A stretch of 39,333 bases of DNA from a virus: positions 1 through 39,333 of the IMG/VR virus record IMGVR_UViG_3300025679_000013; one strand, 5' to 3'. Each line of letters opens with the position of its first letter. Positions within the stretch are counted from its first letter, which is position 1. The position numbers and the translations under genes were made by a program. Of this stretch, positions 36,209 through 39,333 are shown one piece after another. Below the pieces are notes generated by a model. That model saw only the letters and a list, made by a program, of their open reading frames with translations, was not told the DNA's origin and did not search any database.

Positions 36209-36609
36209 TATGCTGCCCTCTCACATACGAAGTGCGTCTTGTAACCGGCTACGTAAATCTCTGGTATGCCTTCTTTGTTTCGGCGATACTTTTCGATGTT
36301 CTCTCTGCACGATTCTAGATTCTTGATGATTTCCCGGGGCAACTTATAGGTCTCCCCATCGATGAGTTTGTACATCTTGAACGGGACATTCTTGCTTGCG
36401 TAGTGGAACTCTAGAGGGTGCCCAGGATCGCGCTGATTACGGAATACGATGCTCTCATAGGGTGCGATTTCTTTGACCACTACGATCTGATCCTCTTTCA
36501 TTTCTGCGGATACCTGTTCAATGGGTTCGTCTGCTGGCCCGGCTAAGTGCGCTTCTCTAAGTTGCTCTACGGGTACTTTCTTCTCTGGTTTTCTTTGTGT
36601 TGCTAGCAT
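36208..36609 (-). CDS. Conserved phage head protein, 133 aa
   Basis: The phrase IVFRNQRDPGHPLEFHYASK, then YKLIDGETYKLPREIIKNLE and a C-terminal FVCE, matches a recurrent small protein encoded after the capsid gene in N4-gp56/P22-portal phages; its role is not established to my knowledge. The start has AGGAACAAT. The N-terminal 40 residues are polar and likely disordered. Confidence 0.65.
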   Translation of the reverse strand: MLATQRKPEKKVPVEQLREAHLAGPADEPIEQVSAEMKEDQIVVVKEIAPYESIVFRNQRDPGHPLEFHYASKNVPFKMYKLIDGETYKLPREIIKNLESCRENIEKYRRNKEGIPEIYVAGYKTHFVCERAA

Positions 36610-36633
36610 ATTGTTCCTAAAAGTAAATCGGTT

Positions 36634-36984
36634 TTACATGTTGTACATTAGGCCTGGCGGATTCCTTGCTGTTGCCGGAAACGATGTAATGTCTATCTGC
36701 CCGCCGAAGGTGTACGTGTTAAAAGTGCTCGTATCCACAGAGTTGCCTTGAATATCATATAAGCTGAACTGCATGGCTCCTGTGTTTACGTTCCCAACGA
36801 TGTACCGGTTCTTGTTGATCTGATACATTCCTTGGACGCTTGAGAACGTTATTGTCTGCCCTAAGGCTATTGATAAACCGTTGGGCAGTGTGAACGACGT
36901 CAAGGTTACAACACCAGGATTCGATTTAGTTATGTTCGAGATCTGATAAACCGTAGCTAAAGGGAATCCCGATGTCGCTGTCAT
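36634..36984 (-). CDS. FCCH-like beta-domain protein, 116 aa
   Basis: Nearly the whole protein is one beta domain with the pattern ITKSNPGVVTL, VQGMYQINKNRYIVGNV and YTFGGQIDI, resembling the small beta barrel named after the ubiquitin-activating enzyme FCCH domain, often found in phage virion proteins. The C-terminal domain of the 379-aa neighbour has the same pattern. A capsid-decoration role fits. The ribosome site is weak. Confidence 0.65.
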   Translation of the reverse strand: MTATSGFPLATVYQISNITKSNPGVVTLTSFTLPNGLSIALGQTITFSSVQGMYQINKNRYIVGNVNTGAMQFSLYDIQGNSVDTSTFNTYTFGGQIDITSFPATARNPPGLMYNM

Positions 36985-36988
36985 GTGC

Positions 36989-38128
36989 TTACCAGCCCGT
37001 AGGTGTCATGTATTCGGCTTCCCACCAGAGTACGTCCCCAGCTGTACCAACAACACCTGTGCCCAAGATAAGCCCCTCATACCCGATATCCAACTGAAGA
37101 CCTGCTGGAGAACCTGGAGTGATTACCTGGCCTGTAACAGGATTCAGAACAGGACCTGTAGGAGGATACGAAATGACGTCCATGTTACCGCCAGATACGT
37201 AGGCCCCGAAGGCTGTCGAGTTCACTGGGTTACCAAAGGTGTCATAAACGTTAAATGTCGTCCCAGAAAGTCCAGCGACAACATAACGGTTCGTATTTAG
37301 CTGCGTCATGCCCTTAACAGACGAGACAGTGAAGGTCATCCCGTTTACCAAGGTCAGCGAGTTTGTTGGGGTCACAGAAGCTACGGTTATAACAGCAGGA
37401 TTAGCTTGTGTAATGCCTGTGATAACGTAGTTGGTGTTCTGCCAGTCTGCGCCTAAGATCACTGGGGTAATACCATTGCTTGTTAACAGCGTTTGCCCAC
37501 TAGATCCACCAGCAACGAGCGAAAGCGAAAGTGACGCGTTCGAGTTATCTACGTTAGTACCGCCAATTGGTGTTGAAGCGGCAAGGGTCACAGAACTCGC
37601 AGAGGAACTATTGACCACCGTAACGACATCATTGGCAGCTAGCGTTAAGTACCCAAAGCCAGTATTCTGTTGAGTGCCAGCGCCAGACCCAAATGTGGTT
37701 CCTGGAACTGCGGCATTGTTAACATAAATCTGGAATTGGTTAGACTCAGTGCCCGAGACGTCAAACAGAAACTTATAGGTACCAGCAGCGAGAACCGTAA
37801 GACCTGCTGTGCCCACTGTATGAGTGAAGCCCGACCCTAAAACTGTATTGGTATCGAACGTAACCGCACCAGTACCAGCAGTTGTTACCACCGCCACTGA
37901 TTGGTTTGTCTTGTTGCTAAGCTGTGCCTGGGATGAAGTTGAAATGGACGCAGTTGTGATTAAAGCATTCCCGCTAGGTACAACGCCGTTAATCCACTGA
38001 GAAGCAACCACACCCACACCTGCTACGGTCTTTGTGTAGTTAAGGATCTCAAACTCATCGGGGATAAAGCCTAACGCTAAGGTTGTTGCCGCTCCCGTGC
38101 TTATGATTTTTCCTGTTCTATATTGCAT
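36989..38128 (-). CDS. Capsid decoration or head-fibre-type protein, 379 aa
   Basis: Directly after the capsid gene. Three parts are visible: an N-terminal beta region (1-75), a middle domain (about 77-210) with the C1q/TNF-like jelly-roll pattern (GTYKFLFDVSG, NQFQIYVNNAAVPG), and an FCCH-like domain (about 235-325) similar to the 36634 protein. This composition suggests a decoration protein displayed on the capsid, possibly binding carbohydrate or host surface. The start has AGGAGGATC. Domain calls are by pattern. Confidence 0.65.
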   Translation of the reverse strand: MQYRTGKIISTGAATTLALGFIPDEFEILNYTKTVAGVGVVASQWINGVVPSGNALITTASISTSSQAQLSNKTNQSVAVVTTAGTGAVTFDTNTVLGSGFTHTVGTAGLTVLAAGTYKFLFDVSGTESNQFQIYVNNAAVPGTTFGSGAGTQQNTGFGYLTLAANDVVTVVNSSSASSVTLAASTPIGGTNVDNSNASLSLSLVAGGSSGQTLLTSNGITPVILGADWQNTNYVITGITQANPAVITVASVTPTNSLTLVNGMTFTVSSVKGMTQLNTNRYVVAGLSGTTFNVYDTFGNPVNSTAFGAYVSGGNMDVISYPPTGPVLNPVTGQVITPGSPAGLQLDIGYEGLILGTGVVGTAGDVLWWEAEYMTPTGW

Positions 38129-38143
38129 GCTCAGATCCTCCTA

Positions 38144-39088
38144 TTATAACCGTTGAGTAGACAATAGGCGTGTGATCCAGTTGTCGTTCAATAGTCTGGT
38201 TGCGAAAGGGTACTTATAACCCACAGAACCGCGTTGGTTGAGGGGATCAGATGTGCCGCTAGAACCTAGAGGCTTCACGATAAACTCAGCTTCTTTGGAA
38301 CCAAGCTTAACTACGCCGTAGGATTCCTGACCCAGTATGATGTTATTCCACACAGGTACATCTGCACTGGACGCGTAACCGTTAGTGCTCAGTAGCCATC
38401 TTACGTTGTTTGTGGAACCCCATTCAGCTTCGAGAGCATCCATTGGGTTCGGGTAGTTAGCGCACGACAAGAAGTCAGCGCATGCCTCGAGGTCATTCTG
38501 GATTGTGACGTCCATGAAGCCCCAGTAGCTTGAACGAACCGGACTTGTCGCGAAGCGATTCTCACCGGGGATAGGTTTAGTCATCAGGCGAGCATTACCT
38601 AACCGGAGAGCACGCACCGCAGTTTTGATGTCCTGAGTGGTTATCTCTGTAGGGGTATTGCCGTTGATGCCGTATTGACAGAGGATAGAACTTGCTGTAG
38701 CCACCATCATATTACGGATTAGCGTGTCTATAGTAAGCCCCAATTGTAACGAAAGAACTCTAGTTGATTCGTTTAATACTCTATCTTGTACTGTAAACTG
38801 AACCTGGTCTGTAATAACAACAAAGTTACCGTACCACTTAATTTGGGTACTAAAGTCTGTAACGCTCAGTGCATCGCCAGGAGGAGTGGTCCCATCTTGA
38901 ATAGGCACTGTCGCAGCTGTCAATGTGCTGTAGCGTCTGAACACCATTTGATCGCCGGAGTTTAGCGGTATCGTGCGCTTTTGTCCGAACATGTCATAGA
39001 TGTAATATGGCCTTGCTAATGTAAGCAGAAGCCGGTCGAAGTACGTGCGCACCTCTGGGGGTACTTGTGCGGTCGTGGTTATAGGCAT
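38144..39088 (-). CDS. Major capsid protein, N4-gp56 family
   Basis: The 314-residue protein shows the N4-gp56 capsid signature: an N-terminal YFDRLLLTLARPYYIYDMFG, SGDQMVFRRYSTL, VVITDQVQFT and a C-terminal VGYKYPFATRLLNDNWITRL. The length is typical and the fold is HK97-type. It follows the scaffold (split over the window ends) and is followed by decoration-type genes. The start ATG has AAGGTTGAGAT. Confidence 0.92.
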   Translation of the reverse strand: MPITTTAQVPPEVRTYFDRLLLTLARPYYIYDMFGQKRTIPLNSGDQMVFRRYSTLTAATVPIQDGTTPPGDALSVTDFSTQIKWYGNFVVITDQVQFTVQDRVLNESTRVLSLQLGLTIDTLIRNMMVATASSILCQYGINGNTPTEITTQDIKTAVRALRLGNARLMTKPIPGENRFATSPVRSSYWGFMDVTIQNDLEACADFLSCANYPNPMDALEAEWGSTNNVRWLLSTNGYASSADVPVWNNIILGQESYGVVKLGSKEAEFIVKPLGSSGTSDPLNQRGSVGYKYPFATRLLNDNWITRLLSTQRL

Positions 39089-39105
39089 ATCTCAACCTTG
39101 TGGGG

Positions 39106-39333
39106 TTAGATATTCGCTAGATTCTTCCCCGCAACTTCCATAAAGTCTTTGTCAGACATGCTCGCGTAATAGTCAGCCGCACTCAGTTGCCCTTGACCAC
39201 CGACACTTGCTAGTGATTGTGGTTTAGAGGCATTGAAGATCGCGCGCTGGCCGTTCCCGTTTTGTGGGGGATGTTGTGACGGTGCAGTCTGCGAAGCTCT
39301 TGAGTTTAATTCGGCTAACAAATATGCTGCCTC
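39106..39333 (-). CDS. Probable scaffold protein, C-terminal part (cut by window end)
   Basis: The frame enters from base 39333 (EAAYLLAELNSR) and ends at 39106 with SDKDFMEVAGKNLANI. It is polar and Q/N/S/A-rich with a C-terminal helix, the part of a scaffold that usually binds the coat protein. The frame is open at the window end and no ribosome site precedes the internal TTG, so it is the end of a longer gene. The N-terminal part is at 1-502. Confidence 0.65.
   Translation of the reverse strand, partial: EAAYLLAELNSRASQTAPSQHPPQNGNGQRAIFNASKPQSLASVGGQGQLSAADYYASMSDKDFMEVAGKNLANI

Overview
The window looks like a nearly complete genome of a small tailed dsDNA phage with a podovirus-type gene set. 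It has a P22-like portal, an N4-gp56-type major capsid protein, internal ejection proteins, a T7/P22-like tail-hub protein and tail appendages, but no tape measure, sheath or long-tail genes. The two ends fall inside the same gene. The first 502 bases encode the N-terminal part of a probable scaffold, and the last 228 bases encode its C-terminal part, placed directly before the capsid gene. The molecule is therefore probably circular or circularly permuted, opened within the scaffold gene, with a few bases missing at the join. Lifestyle genes (tyrosine recombinase, RHH and excisionase-type regulators, operator repeats) suggest a temperate or episomal phage.

Layout: 1-5759 (minus) is scaffold, a run of tiny hydrophilic genes, and the portal. 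5760-8332 (plus) is a replication-initiator block with two structured leaders and iterons inside the initiator gene. 7857-13869 (minus) holds large terminase, a tRNA cluster (tRNA-Asn, tRNA-Tyr and decayed tRNA-like sequences with a 50-bp repeat), many small genes, and a two-HTH regulator behind an operator-bearing promoter. 14334-14765 (minus) is the small terminase, far from the large one. 14850-18348 (plus) is an operon of tiny genes, each behind a hairpin leader, followed by the recombinase and three micro membrane proteins. 18341-22028 (minus) is replication and recombination: RusA resolvase, a degenerate RusA-like neighbour, an SSB-like protein, a DnaB/T7-type helicase, a possible loader and an RHH regulator. 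22137-23919 (plus) is a PD-(D/E)XK nuclease plus ERF annealing pair. 23986-39333 (minus) is the structural module, with one divergent secreted-protein gene at 24140.

How it works together: the initiator binds iterons in its own gene, then helicase, SSB, RusA and the nuclease/ERF pair replicate and recombine DNA using host polymerase, since no phage polymerase or primase is visible. Late minus-strand transcription makes capsid, ejection and tail parts. Large-terminase transcripts probably run antisense through the initiator gene until they meet minus-strand terminators.

Host: the two-HTH protein at 12455-12853 has the layout, and from memory the linker and second-HTH wording, of EUO, the late-gene repressor of Chlamydiota. 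No endolysin is recognisable. Both points make a chlamydial (environmental, intracellular) host a serious hypothesis, but it is inference from the sequence alone. If true, this would be a tailed chlamydial phage carrying a homologue of the host developmental repressor.
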